Made by a program: the position numbers and the translations under genes. 64,000 nucleotides of DNA, from the NCBI GenBank assembly GCA_964402115.1, contig CAYOBW010000001.1:40794-104793 (forward strand). The letters run 5' to 3'. Origin of the DNA: CAYOBW01 sp964402115 (GTDB lineage Bacteria; Verrucomicrobiota; Kiritimatiellia; UBA8416; CAYOBW01). Shown one piece after another: positions 36,301 through 41,903 of this stretch. Below the pieces are notes generated by a model, which saw only the letters and a program-made list of their open reading frames with translations, ran no database searches and had not been told where the DNA came from. Numbering within the stretch: position 1 is the stretch's first letter; each line of letters opens with the position of its first letter.

Positions 36301-38399
36301 TCACCCAGCCCGCCGTGGCCGGGCAGCCCGCGGCGGTGACCCGCTACGCGTACGACGAGGCGGGCAACCTGCTCACCGCCACGGACGCGCGCGGCCGCGT
36401 GACGCAGTTCGCGTACGACCTGGCCGGCCGGCGCACGGCGCGCACCCTCCCGGGGGGGCAGCGCGAAACCTTCGCCTATGACGCTATGGGGCAGGTCGTG
36501 GCACACACCGACTTCAACGGGCGGCTCACGCGCTACAGCTTCGACGCGGGCGGCCGCCTGACGGGCAAGGATCTGCCGGCGGGTCCCGACGTGCAACTCA
36601 GCTACGACGCGGGCGGCCGCCTGCAGCGCGTGGTGGACGGCCTGGGTACGACGTCCTACGGCTACGACGCGCTCGGCCGCACCGCCGCGGTGACGAACCC
36701 GACCGGGAGCACCGTCACGTACAGCTACGATGCGGCGGGCAATATCCTGACCGTCGCGAGCGCCGGCGGCGCCACGGCCTACACGTACGACGCGCTCAAG
36801 CGCGTAACCGCCGTGCGTGACAGCCGCGGTCTGACCACCACCATGGGCTACGATCCGGCCGGCAACCTGGTGAGGCAGGCGCTGCCCAACGGCGTGGGCA
36901 TGGTGCGTTCCTTCAATACGCGCGACCAGCTCGTGGGCGTGGTCAACCGGCGCAGCGACAACACGCTCCTCAGCTCGTTCGCCTACACGCTCGACGCCAA
37001 CGGGCTGCGCACCGGCGTCATGGAAGCGGACGGCTCGGCCGTGACGTATGTCTACGATGCCCGCTACCGGCTCACGTCCGAGACCCGCACGGGCGCGGGC
37101 GCCTACGTCACCACGTACGCGTACGACCTGGTGGGCAACCGTACCGCCGCCAGCCTGGGCGGGACGGCGGTGGCCTACACGTACGACGCGAACGACCGCC
37201 TGACCGGAACCGGCACGGAAACGTATTACTACGACGCCAGCGGCAACATGACCGGCCGCACGGATGCCGCCGGCTTCACGGCGCTGGGCTACGACGAGGA
37301 GAACCGGCTGACGCGCGTCACGGCGCCGGGCGGCGCCGTCACCACCTACGCGTACGACCTCTACGGCAACCGCGTGCGCCGGACCGACGGCGGCGGCACG
37401 CGGGAGTTCGTCGTGGACCCGCGCAACCTCAGCGGCCAGGCGCAGGTCGTGGACGAGCTCGACGGCGCGGGCGGGGTCGTGACGCACTACACGCGGGGCG
37501 CCTCGCTGCTGGCCGAGGACGAGGGCGCCACCCGGCTCTATTACGTGGCCGACGGCCAGGGCAGCACGCGGCAGCTCGTGAACGGCGCCCAGGCGGTGAC
37601 CGACACGTTCCGCTACGATGGCTACGGGCGGCTGCTCGACCGCACCGGCGCGCACGACACGCCGTTCCAGTTCACGGGCGAGGCTTACGACCCGGCCGTG
37701 GGCGCGTACTACCTGCGCGCGCGCTACTACGACCCGCGCACCGGGCGCTTCCTCGGCATGGACCCGGACCTGGGCGGGCTCAAGGATCCGACCAGCCTGC
37801 ACCGCTATCTCTACGCGCACAACAACCCCGTGAACCTGCTCGACCCGAGCGGCCGGTTCTCGCTGTGCGAGGTGAGTATCAGCATCAACATCCAGGCCTC
37901 GCTCCAGTCCGCCTACGTGAAGAGCGTGATCACGACGGGGCTGGACCTCGTCGAGATCATCTTCTGCATGCTCGAGCCGGCGTGGGATATGGTCTGGATG
38001 GGCCTCGACATGATCGTCAACGACGTGCCCGGCGGCGAGGCGATGTTCTCCGAGGGCAAGCGCCTGGAGGCCGGCGCGTTCCAGGCCATGCAGCAGCGGA
38101 TCGCGGACCACTTCCAGGAACTGGCCGACGAACTGAATCCCGTGAAGATCGAGATCGAGAGCGACCTGCTGGATTACTACGAGCAGGCCAAGGAGGCCTG
38201 GGAATCCCTGCAGAACGGCGACCTGCCCATGCCGCCGCTGCCGGAGAAGATCCAGAACATCCTCGACTTCAAGGACAAGGTCACCGAGTACTTGGGCGCC
38301 TTCACCGACGCGCTCGATGACGAGAAGAGCAACTGCGAAAGGTTCAAAGGCATTTCCACGCTGGCCAAGGGCGCCCTGGAGTACCTGCCGGAATTCTAA
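24369..38399 (+). CDS. Giant secreted FG-GAP/PKD/alpha-alpha-toroid/RHS protein with unique C-terminal tip
   Basis: A 4,676-residue protein in one uninterrupted frame with a signal peptide (residues 1-25). Approximate domain order follows. Residues 30-100 are a PVC-type N-terminal module, and 100-190 are Fn3-like. Residues 231-488 are FG-GAP repeats (FDRDGIQD, YDADGFLD, YNGDGHLD). Residues 500-985 are PKD domains with FGDG motifs; 988-1168 are a jelly roll nested in a PKD; PKDs follow to 1390. Residues 1396-1751 are an alpha/alpha toroid of the prenyltransferase/squalene-cyclase-like fold. Then come PKD and Fn3 (to ~2040), mixed Ig/PKD (to ~2400) and cadherin/He_PIG-like Ig repeats (2400-2950). 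About 3240-4495 is an RHS/YD-repeat shell ending YYLRARYYDPRTGRFLGMD and NPVNLLDPSGR. The last ~180 residues are a unique helical tip. RHS shells encapsulate C-terminal effectors in characterised systems. Function here is unproven. Confidence 0.88.
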   Translation: MKRCACGKWVLAAALAAGATAGQAATPAVGVLGQESDGTIKLRLQGGTNSVHAIQAGSNLVDWATILAVRPESTNGITFTDPESAKQPRRYYRVVEHKGLRDTTAPGWNGDLGLRFSRSGTNGLNLAWAGARDAIGVAAYRIYINGRPATTLLGNVHSLTLTGLDFTERQDIRIEAVDASGNVSGREALIYVPGDALLAATDDSGNLYVSAWQTNAFANLQVVANLGVMARGVTMGDFDRDGIQDLVSCYHTNWRLYPRFFRGRADGTYEPARELPSCAGGTWVAGMAADDYDADGFLDFIVGSGDSGWLGFYWGNGDGTFTVTEGQYAANGRAMDSGDVNEDGLPDFVRAEYGAGYLRCYLSRGDRTFAQTNLVGDVGDDPYGVALGDFDEDGHLDVLANSGGSGDAYLYKGYGNGLFSNGVNVASVDANDYAAWDAWDYNGDGHLDIVMTTYNNQNVYYYPGLGDGAFAARTVLPNRPGNRSLGIAAPLLAPRVDVRISPELPAVPLNRFLALAAAGGGVRPTDAFAWRFDDGSVLHGQIVSNRWATEGRRVVRLTHTNATGVASVRGTWITVTGLPPSANAGGPYTFGEDKASQLRWTAELDGGASTDDFPLVAFIWNFGDGTVATNGTNTVVTHTWTNTGPWAVTLTVVDRARQLGTNLTTVTFVPGAPPVAAISAPSQVDEAVASQGRWTVPLSAAASTDDNGIWKYEWRFGDGKTGSGRDVTAAFAATNHYTVELTVTDHAGQTNRTTHALAVADNDSPVARIRAAAVVDETAARNGVWNANFSAEDSTDDFGLWKYDWAFGDGKTGAGRTVGTTYGAANAYTVTLTVTDHAGQRHSSTFNVRIKANYYPMPMIWGPTRLDEAVATNGLWFGAWDGSISSDDTGISRHDWRFGDGDTASGSRVTHQYRRAGVYPLSLTVTDHGNQAMTVTQRVTVAANEPPVARLTASPLTPEGAQPVDFSAAASTDDFGIMRYRWLLPPRVFAFDGNAVDHLQWVATDGVTQGDRLAVAGVSTWDTRYVLARDTLLRRGSVFECRVDTAAGSGTHAMVGFKNLNAASGHYNQFPCALYFNNGTLEVYEYGSGRGSFGGYTRGTSYDVRIETKPDAGARYYLRASGTGDAFQLVYDSPNQADTAFSFGMVVYAGTFGLDDVRVTEVYRDARALRAPVWPAGTVTLEVVDHAMQTARTSVAINSFTGAPPAAVISGPAGGATGAELAFDGSGSSDDHGVASYMWSFGDGTPAAYTALAPHFFGAAGVYEVTLAVRDFAGQASVATQRVTIVGEPLVVAVPWRIVGDVELPHETWTNRTITLKAVAENVATPFDWRWDFGDGSPAVTGTAATVAQAFGLEARHAYTGSEGTPFTATITITTTNGLSSSDRYSVLIRPKTLKAEMNVAIDEGLWFMHKSQVRNFANPARPEGYWEFRGYGYFLENVTASAVQGYAINGHQEGGDAARDPYVNTVRRAVTFLLNRLRSVSIATQTYGDPDSNRNGIGLVASDDRGPYNVGPIIDALVANGDPERIAQTGAANVRGRYYRDLVADMVDAYAWAQSDQTWGGGWQYGWNDQAADNSVSQWGAIGMLAAEHYWRLEAPRWAKERNLVWLENTRGASGWAYQSRGDSLVLTPSALIQATWAGLTTGSGYWRQGEDYIARNWATIMSWYDMYAEFGIAKAMRLAQPQPVTRFAATGKDWFLDPVDGMARLTIDRQGGDGSWLASSRSYLGDRMMSSAWSILILSSSLFQQGPVAVVHVRPNPCKIAWPVRFDASGSYHQHPSFRITEYRWDFDQADGVNFDTPDAVGPIVQHPFGSNRTYTVSLQVRDNNTPPAYDVALLTVAINDLPHPPVADAGGPYVAAVGEALHLDGTGSFDIDVSDGDAIRAYDWDVDFVQPLDFADGVTGSQPHVLQGFAAAGVHNVGLRVTDSTASVYPNQQSDLSSDAFATVTVYDELVTDLRARPKRSKIQLTWTQVGVRVDVHRSTVSASTGFVKIGETTSPYATYLDSTVAEGADYFYRIYVFDLTHPDPIGVSRAVYAKAPRAGDAAGAAPFFTSTPPTGATLGRTYAYQARAVDPGGSALVYELLAGPTGMVVNAAGGFVTLTPTVAQLGQHDVWLQARNPAGQTALQAYKLTIDATVNQPPVAALQGPRTGVQGAALAFASLGTQDPDGDALGYLWSFGDGATAATPNPVHVYPAAGLYSVQLFVNDGHGGTASASLLVGITPPNRAPVALVDGGPAFAVRMRHPLALNGRPSYDYDGDPLTFAWSWGDGAPDGAGLAASHAYGALGTFTGRLAVTDGRGGRGEYAFTVAVSASNRFPVAALDVPQPGTNVMDRFTFDASASTDPDNDPLLYYWNFGDNSAIMGPVAAHFYAQPGDYTVRVAVVDNHAATGMALRVVHVNAPPVFQSTPSLTNRQGAAYTYRPVVTDADGDPLAFSLATGPATMGLESPTNGVLNWTTSNDDVGANRVALVVTDGHGSVVTQAFVVTVADVNDPPEISSTPGTNATEEVLYTYQLHARDVDDTNLQFSLVTRPPNMVLNPISGLLWWTPENVHTGANPVVVTVSDPRGGVATQRFTIVVADVNDPPVITTTPVVAATEDTPYTHDVDAADPDDAAGTLRFALNLAPPGMVIDHVTGVIAWTPLAASPGEPVQVVAFDPRGGVATQGFTVVVANVNDAPVIGSRPVYQALVNVGYRYDVNATDEDGDALAYELGAGPAGLAIDPASGLVTWTPAAGQEGTATVTVVARDAPGATGSQTYTLVVQAANRAPFFTSVAPATASEDRLYTYDANATDPDGNPLTYQLAGLLPADLTCDPATGLVQWTPSAAYNGDVVTVQVWAADAFIGTSQTFTVTVAPVNDAPVFTSAPVTNAEVGMVYGYTAEAVDEEGDAIAYSLPTAPAGLALTAAGAGATNVLTWRPAAGQVGARAVVVRARDAGGAVTDQSFTVRVVDGRHPPVVAGIGDQVVQDPNAFLQVALDDFVADPDHADAELAWTVQGRSRLTVAITNRIATIGYAPGTRVTETLTFTARDPDNLTGFATATFTVAEPSQDSVPPVLFLDIPEGGERNTPLALDVLAEDNEGVANVTVKVDGVARPVQNLGGGRYRVIYTTPAVGLHTVLATVIDRAGNAFSDTRTTLIVDPAVTAAGLQAAITAPVEDALLGDVTEVQGTALGPNFVDYVLEYAENGTADYVEFARGAAPVADGPLGTLDPSTLPAGVYTLRLTVRNTGGAKRSASIVVELTGNEIIGPFALRFKDKTLHVGGFPIGIVRTYDNRARGVPGDFGYGWDLAFSDVKLVSRYVPGDHWVMDTERGFFPVYTLRATKQQTLTVYFGDRDKHTFRMQPSPRSSILYPISFLEGMEYDAVSGAKGSIAPDSGASYFDGGVILDAGFEIFDPQVYHYTAANGYRYTFRKPPSGTLRYELERITDPDGNSLTMSDAGIVRSDGTTLRFVRDAANRVMRIEDPLGATIHYEYSVRGDLAAVVDELGNRTTFIYNRDHNLREIRDPLNRPLQKQEFDTNGRLVALTDANGSRLTLEHDLDANTEILRDRRGNAKIFQYNDAGYVLKQTEFPTVHGVVMPVTTTNEYAAENRLAADNLGGRRRAYTYDATGKLLSEIVDVGGLNLATRYTYSAAGKLESVLDANGHVATNLYNASRQRTQRVDRAGAVTTYTYGAQGRRVRETDALGNYTEYDYDGRSNKIRSERFSADGVSLRKQTYTYDANGNKLTETLHLTVDGVAQPVTTSYRHDAKGRVVAVTDALGHTASNVYDSLGQVIETVDKLGGRTRYTYDMMRQLVRTDHPDGTFETRAYDPDGNATSRTDRAGVTRVYAYDAVKRITQVTSPGGAARRFEYDVFGNRTAEIDEFGQRTDYVFDKAGRQLAVLLPSVVDARSGAAGRPVIGHAYDPNGNLTALVDANSNRTAYVFDAENRLLATRLADGHVLTNRYDALGRLVAKSDAAGNTVTYAFDALDRVVSVTQPAVAGQPAAVTRYAYDEAGNLLTATDARGRVTQFAYDLAGRRTARTLPGGQRETFAYDAMGQVVAHTDFNGRLTRYSFDAGGRLTGKDLPAGPDVQLSYDAGGRLQRVVDGLGTTSYGYDALGRTAAVTNPTGSTVTYSYDAAGNILTVASAGGATAYTYDALKRVTAVRDSRGLTTTMGYDPAGNLVRQALPNGVGMVRSFNTRDQLVGVVNRRSDNTLLSSFAYTLDANGLRTGVMEADGSAVTYVYDARYRLTSETRTGAGAYVTTYAYDLVGNRTAASLGGTAVAYTYDANDRLTGTGTETYYYDASGNMTGRTDAAGFTALGYDEENRLTRVTAPGGAVTTYAYDLYGNRVRRTDGGGTREFVVDPRNLSGQAQVVDELDGAGGVVTHYTRGASLLAEDEGATRLYYVADGQGSTRQLVNGAQAVTDTFRYDGYGRLLDRTGAHDTPFQFTGEAYDPAVGAYYLRARYYDPRTGRFLGMDPDLGGLKDPTSLHRYLYAHNNPVNLLDPSGRFSLCEVSISINIQASLQSAYVKSVITTGLDLVEIIFCMLEPAWDMVWMGLDMIVNDVPGGEAMFSEGKRLEAGAFQAMQQRIADHFQELADELNPVKIEIESDLLDYYEQAKEAWESLQNGDLPMPPLPEKIQNILDFKDKVTEYLGAFTDALDDEKSNCERFKGISTLAKGALEYLPEF

Positions 38400-38411
38400 G
38401 GTGAAGGGGCG

Positions 38412-41400
38412 TCACCAGGGTTGGACGGCGCGAACCCGGAAGCAGGCGCTGGTGCGCCACGCGGGGGGCAGGCGCAGCCACGCCGACTCCAGCGCCGGGT
38501 CGGTGTGCGGCGTGAGCGTTGGCGTCGGCGTGGTGAGGGACTGCCAGAGCGGCAGCCGCGGCGCATACTCCGTGGTGTAAACCAGCGCGTGCAGGCCGGC
38601 GGCACGGCGGACGTAGCCGAATTCGACCGCTTCTCCCGCTTGCTGGATCCGCAGGCGCGCGCCGCGGGGGTCGGCGATCAACGGCTGGCTGCCGAAGGCG
38701 TACTCGGCCAGGTTCACGACCCCGTCGCCGTCCGGATCGTCCTGCCACGCCGCAAGGGTGGCCCCGAAGTGGCGGCGCTGCCAGGCCCCGGCGCAGGGTT
38801 CGGGTTGCGCGGCGGCCAGCGCGGCGATTTCGGCGGGGGCCAGGGCGCGCGGGTAGATGCGCACCTCGTCGAGCACCCCGCTGAAATAGCGGTTCTGCAC
38901 GTCGCTGCCAACCTTGACCGGAGCCGTCGAGGTCGTATGGATCGCCTGCGGATCCTGCAGGCTGAGCACGGTCTCGCGCGCGCCGTCCACGAAGAGCAGC
39001 ACGTTGGTCACATCGGCGGAGGGCTGGTTGGTGAAGGTGCAGGCGATGTGGTGCCACTGCCCGTCGTTGACCAGCCGGCTGCCCTGGACCCAGCCTTGCG
39101 TAACCTCCAGCCGCGCGTTGCCGTCCTTGATGAGGAACGTCCATTTGTCGCCGGCCGTGTTGGGGCCCCAGGCGATGACGGGCATCTGCCCCGTGCCGGT
39201 GGTCTGGATCCAGGCCGCGCAGGTACGCGCGTCGGCGCCGCGGATGCCGAGGAAACCCGTCAGGCTGACGTAGTCATTCGTGCCGTCGAACCGGAGCCCG
39301 TAGCCGCAGCGGCCCGGAACCCATGCTGCGGCTTCATCCGCCACATTGACCAGGGCCGCAGGCCACCCGCCGCCGGCCTCGCGCGTGGTCAGTCCGCTGT
39401 TCTGGTTGAGCGGGTACCAGAACTCGCCGTTATGGAAATAGACCGCAACGGTGACCGTGGCCGTCGCGCTGAAGGCGCTGTCGGTGACGCTGTAGGTGAA
39501 GCGATCTTCGCCGAGAAACCCGGGGTTGGGCGTATAGAGGATGCGGCCATCCGCCTCCACTGCGCTGCCGGCGGCAGGGTGGCCGACGGAGGCGAGCGCG
39601 AGGGCGGACGGCAGGTCGTCGTCCGTGTCGTTGGCGAGCACGTCGATGTACACGGCGCTGTCCTGGGGCGTGGCGGCGGCATCGGCCGCGGGCTGCGGGG
39701 GGGCGTTCGCCGCGGCTCCGTCGCGCCGGAAGGCCGTATCCGGGATGGCCTGCCGGGCGAACCCCGGCCCGCTCCACTGCAGCGCGAGCGCGGGCGTACC
39801 GCCCGTACCCCGTGCGTAGTAAAGCCGGAACGGGTGCAGGCCGGCGGTCAAGGTGGCGCTGGCGGAGCGCTCGGTTCCGCCCGTGTAGGCGAAGTCCGCG
39901 TCGAGCACGGTGGCCTCGTGCAGGCGCAGCAGCGCCCGGGCGTCGGTGGTGAGGAAGAAGGTGTACGAGCCGGTGGCCGGCACGCGCAGGTAGCCGGAGA
40001 AGAGGAGTCCGATGTCGGTGTCGCGCGGCCGGATGCCGAGGTCGGGTCGCGCCACGGTGCCGGTGCTCGAAGGGGGCAGGGCGGTGAGTTCCGGCACCCA
40101 GGGGAAGGCCGCGCTGCAGGCGCGCCAGACCACGCCGCTGACCGTTGCCACGGAGGCGAGCGCCGGCACGGGTTCGGCGTCGTAGGGCCGCGGCGCTGCG
40201 CCGTCAGGGCGGCGCAGGCGCAAGACGCGGTCCTTCAGCTGCAGTTGCAGCGCGGCGTTGGCGGACGCCAGGTTGACCGTCTCCCGCGGGTCGTTGACGA
40301 CGTCGTAGATCTCGAAGTCATCCGCGTGCGACTGGATGTCGTAGCGCACGCCCAGGTAGTCGCCGTGGCGGATGGCCTGCATCTGGTTGCGCGCGCGTCC
40401 GCGCTTCGCGGCCTGGAACTCCGCGTACGCAGGGGTCGTGCCGCTGTAGGCATACTCGACGTAGACCGTGGGCGTGCGCTGCGTCCCGCTGCCGGTCAGC
40501 GTGGGCGCCAGCGACACGCCGTCGCTGCGGGCGGGTGCCGGCACGCCGGCCAGGTCGGCGAAGGTGGGCAGCCAGTCAGGGAAGCTGCAGGGCAGGTTGC
40601 TGACCCGGTTGGTCCCGATGTTGCCAGGCCAGCACGCCAGCGCGCCGACGCGGATGCCGCCCTCCCAGCAGTCGCGCTTCATGCCGTCGAAGGGGCCGAA
40701 GCTGTTGAAGAAATCCGGCCTGTAGTTGACCGTGAAGTTCAGGTAGTCCTCGTTGCTCGGCCCGTTGTCCGAGGTGAAGACGATGAGCGTGTTGTCGGCG
40801 ATGCCGAGATCGCCCAGCAGCTTCCGCAGGTCGCCGACGGCGTCGTCGATGCGCCGCACGCTGGTGGCGTAGCGCTTGTAGACGGCCGGCCAGGCCACTT
40901 CGGCGGTGTCGCCGTTGCCGTCGTCGTCATAGGTGGCGCCGCTGTAGTCGGGGTGCACGTAGCTGTCCACGGCGCCGGTGGCGGTGTTGATCATCTGCCC
41001 GGGCGTGCCCAGCCACTGCAGCCCGCCGCCCAGCCCGCCGCCCGCGGGATAGGCCATGGTCGGCAGTTCCAGCACGGCGTGGGGCGTGTCGTAGGCGAGA
41101 AACAGGAAGAAGGGGCGGGCGGGGTCGTCCGCGTGCCGCTCGACGATCCACTGCTTGGCGCGCGCCGTGAACAGGTCGGTGGTGTAGCACGCGTCGAGGT
41201 CGGCGGAGACTTCGCGGCCGTTGTCCCAGACCTCCTTCGCGCCGCCGTAGGTGCCCTCCTTGGGGTAATGCTCGTGGCCGTCGCCGTGGCGCACGTAGCC
41301 GAAGTAGTCGTCGAACCCGCAGCGGGTGGGATAGCTGGACCACGTCGCGGCGTTGGCGCCGGCGCCCTGCAGGCCCCACTTGCCGATGCAGCCGGTGGCG

Positions 41401-41798
41401 TAGCCGGCCTGCCGGAGCACGGTGGCGACGGTGTGGTTGGTCTCGAGCGCCTTGTCGAACTGGTTGTCGCGCACGTTGGCGTGCCCCTGGTGCACGCCGA
41501 GCAGGAACGAGGCGCGCGAGGGGGCGCACACCGGCGCGGGGCTGTAGTGCTGGCGGAGCTGCAGGCCTTGCGCCGCAAGCGTGTCGAGCCGCGGCGTCAG
41601 ATGGCACGGCTCGCGGCGGTCGTTGGCGGCGCGGCGCTGGTTCTGGAAGAAGACGCCGAGGTCGCCGTAGCCCAGGTCGTCGCAGAGGATGAAGACGATG
41701 TTCGGCCGCGCCGCCGCGGCGGCGTCCGCGCCCCCGGCCAACGCCAGCAGGAGGGGCAGCAGGGAAAGGGTCCTGTGCACGGCGGTGTTCCCACTCAC
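38412..41798 (-). CDS. Multidomain sulfatase (sulfatase-PA14-Ig-LamG)
   Basis: A 1,128-residue secreted protein starting at GTG 41798 (GGAAGGAG 9 bases upstream). After a signal peptide, residues 31-540 are a type I sulfatase. Metal-binding D40-D41 (CDDLGYGD) and the formylglycine motif C91-A-P-S-R95 are present. Residues ~560-695 resemble PA14 (TGSYTFFLTTDARALLRL), ~715-790 a cadherin/Big_9-like Ig domain (VLANDTDDD), and ~810-990 a LamG/concanavalin domain (GLRFDGTNDYVSL). The last part has DPDGDGVVNLAEYAFGSQ. Cys91 must be converted to formylglycine by a maturase not encoded in this window. It hydrolyses sulfate esters outside the cytoplasm, and the accessory domains suggest binding of polymeric glycans. 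It lies downstream of GH51 and another sulfatase on the same strand. Confidence 0.92.
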   Translation of the reverse strand: MSGNTAVHRTLSLLPLLLALAGGADAAAAARPNIVFILCDDLGYGDLGVFFQNQRRAANDRREPCHLTPRLDTLAAQGLQLRQHYSPAPVCAPSRASFLLGVHQGHANVRDNQFDKALETNHTVATVLRQAGYATGCIGKWGLQGAGANAATWSSYPTRCGFDDYFGYVRHGDGHEHYPKEGTYGGAKEVWDNGREVSADLDACYTTDLFTARAKQWIVERHADDPARPFFLFLAYDTPHAVLELPTMAYPAGGGLGGGLQWLGTPGQMINTATGAVDSYVHPDYSGATYDDDGNGDTAEVAWPAVYKRYATSVRRIDDAVGDLRKLLGDLGIADNTLIVFTSDNGPSNEDYLNFTVNYRPDFFNSFGPFDGMKRDCWEGGIRVGALACWPGNIGTNRVSNLPCSFPDWLPTFADLAGVPAPARSDGVSLAPTLTGSGTQRTPTVYVEYAYSGTTPAYAEFQAAKRGRARNQMQAIRHGDYLGVRYDIQSHADDFEIYDVVNDPRETVNLASANAALQLQLKDRVLRLRRPDGAAPRPYDAEPVPALASVATVSGVVWRACSAAFPWVPELTALPPSSTGTVARPDLGIRPRDTDIGLLFSGYLRVPATGSYTFFLTTDARALLRLHEATVLDADFAYTGGTERSASATLTAGLHPFRLYYARGTGGTPALALQWSGPGFARQAIPDTAFRRDGAAANAPPQPAADAAATPQDSAVYIDVLANDTDDDLPSALALASVGHPAAGSAVEADGRILYTPNPGFLGEDRFTYSVTDSAFSATATVTVAVYFHNGEFWYPLNQNSGLTTREAGGGWPAALVNVADEAAAWVPGRCGYGLRFDGTNDYVSLTGFLGIRGADARTCAAWIQTTGTGQMPVIAWGPNTAGDKWTFLIKDGNARLEVTQGWVQGSRLVNDGQWHHIACTFTNQPSADVTNVLLFVDGARETVLSLQDPQAIHTTSTAPVKVGSDVQNRYFSGVLDEVRIYPRALAPAEIAALAAAQPEPCAGAWQRRHFGATLAAWQDDPDGDGVVNLAEYAFGSQPLIADPRGARLRIQQAGEAVEFGYVRRAAGLHALVYTTEYAPRLPLWQSLTTPTPTLTPHTDPALESAWLRLPPAWRTSACFRVRAVQPW

Positions 41799-41903
41799 GC
41801 GATACTACTCCTTCCGGCTCGCGCGCTCGCAGCCCGCGCCTTGTCACGTTGCGCCGCACCGTCGCGCCGGCCAGCCCCTGGGGGCGCCGTCTCCGCCGCC
41901 CGG

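Noticed and set aside
26535..38111. An 11.6-kb open frame antisense to the giant gene
   Set aside because: Its predicted product is Arg/His/Val/Gly-rich with no domain resemblance. It is a by-product of the high-GC codon pattern on the coding strand.
37860..38399. A known toxin domain at the RHS tip
   Set aside because: No HNH, GH-E, deaminase, ADP-ribosyltransferase or metallopeptidase motif could be seen, so no toxin call is made.
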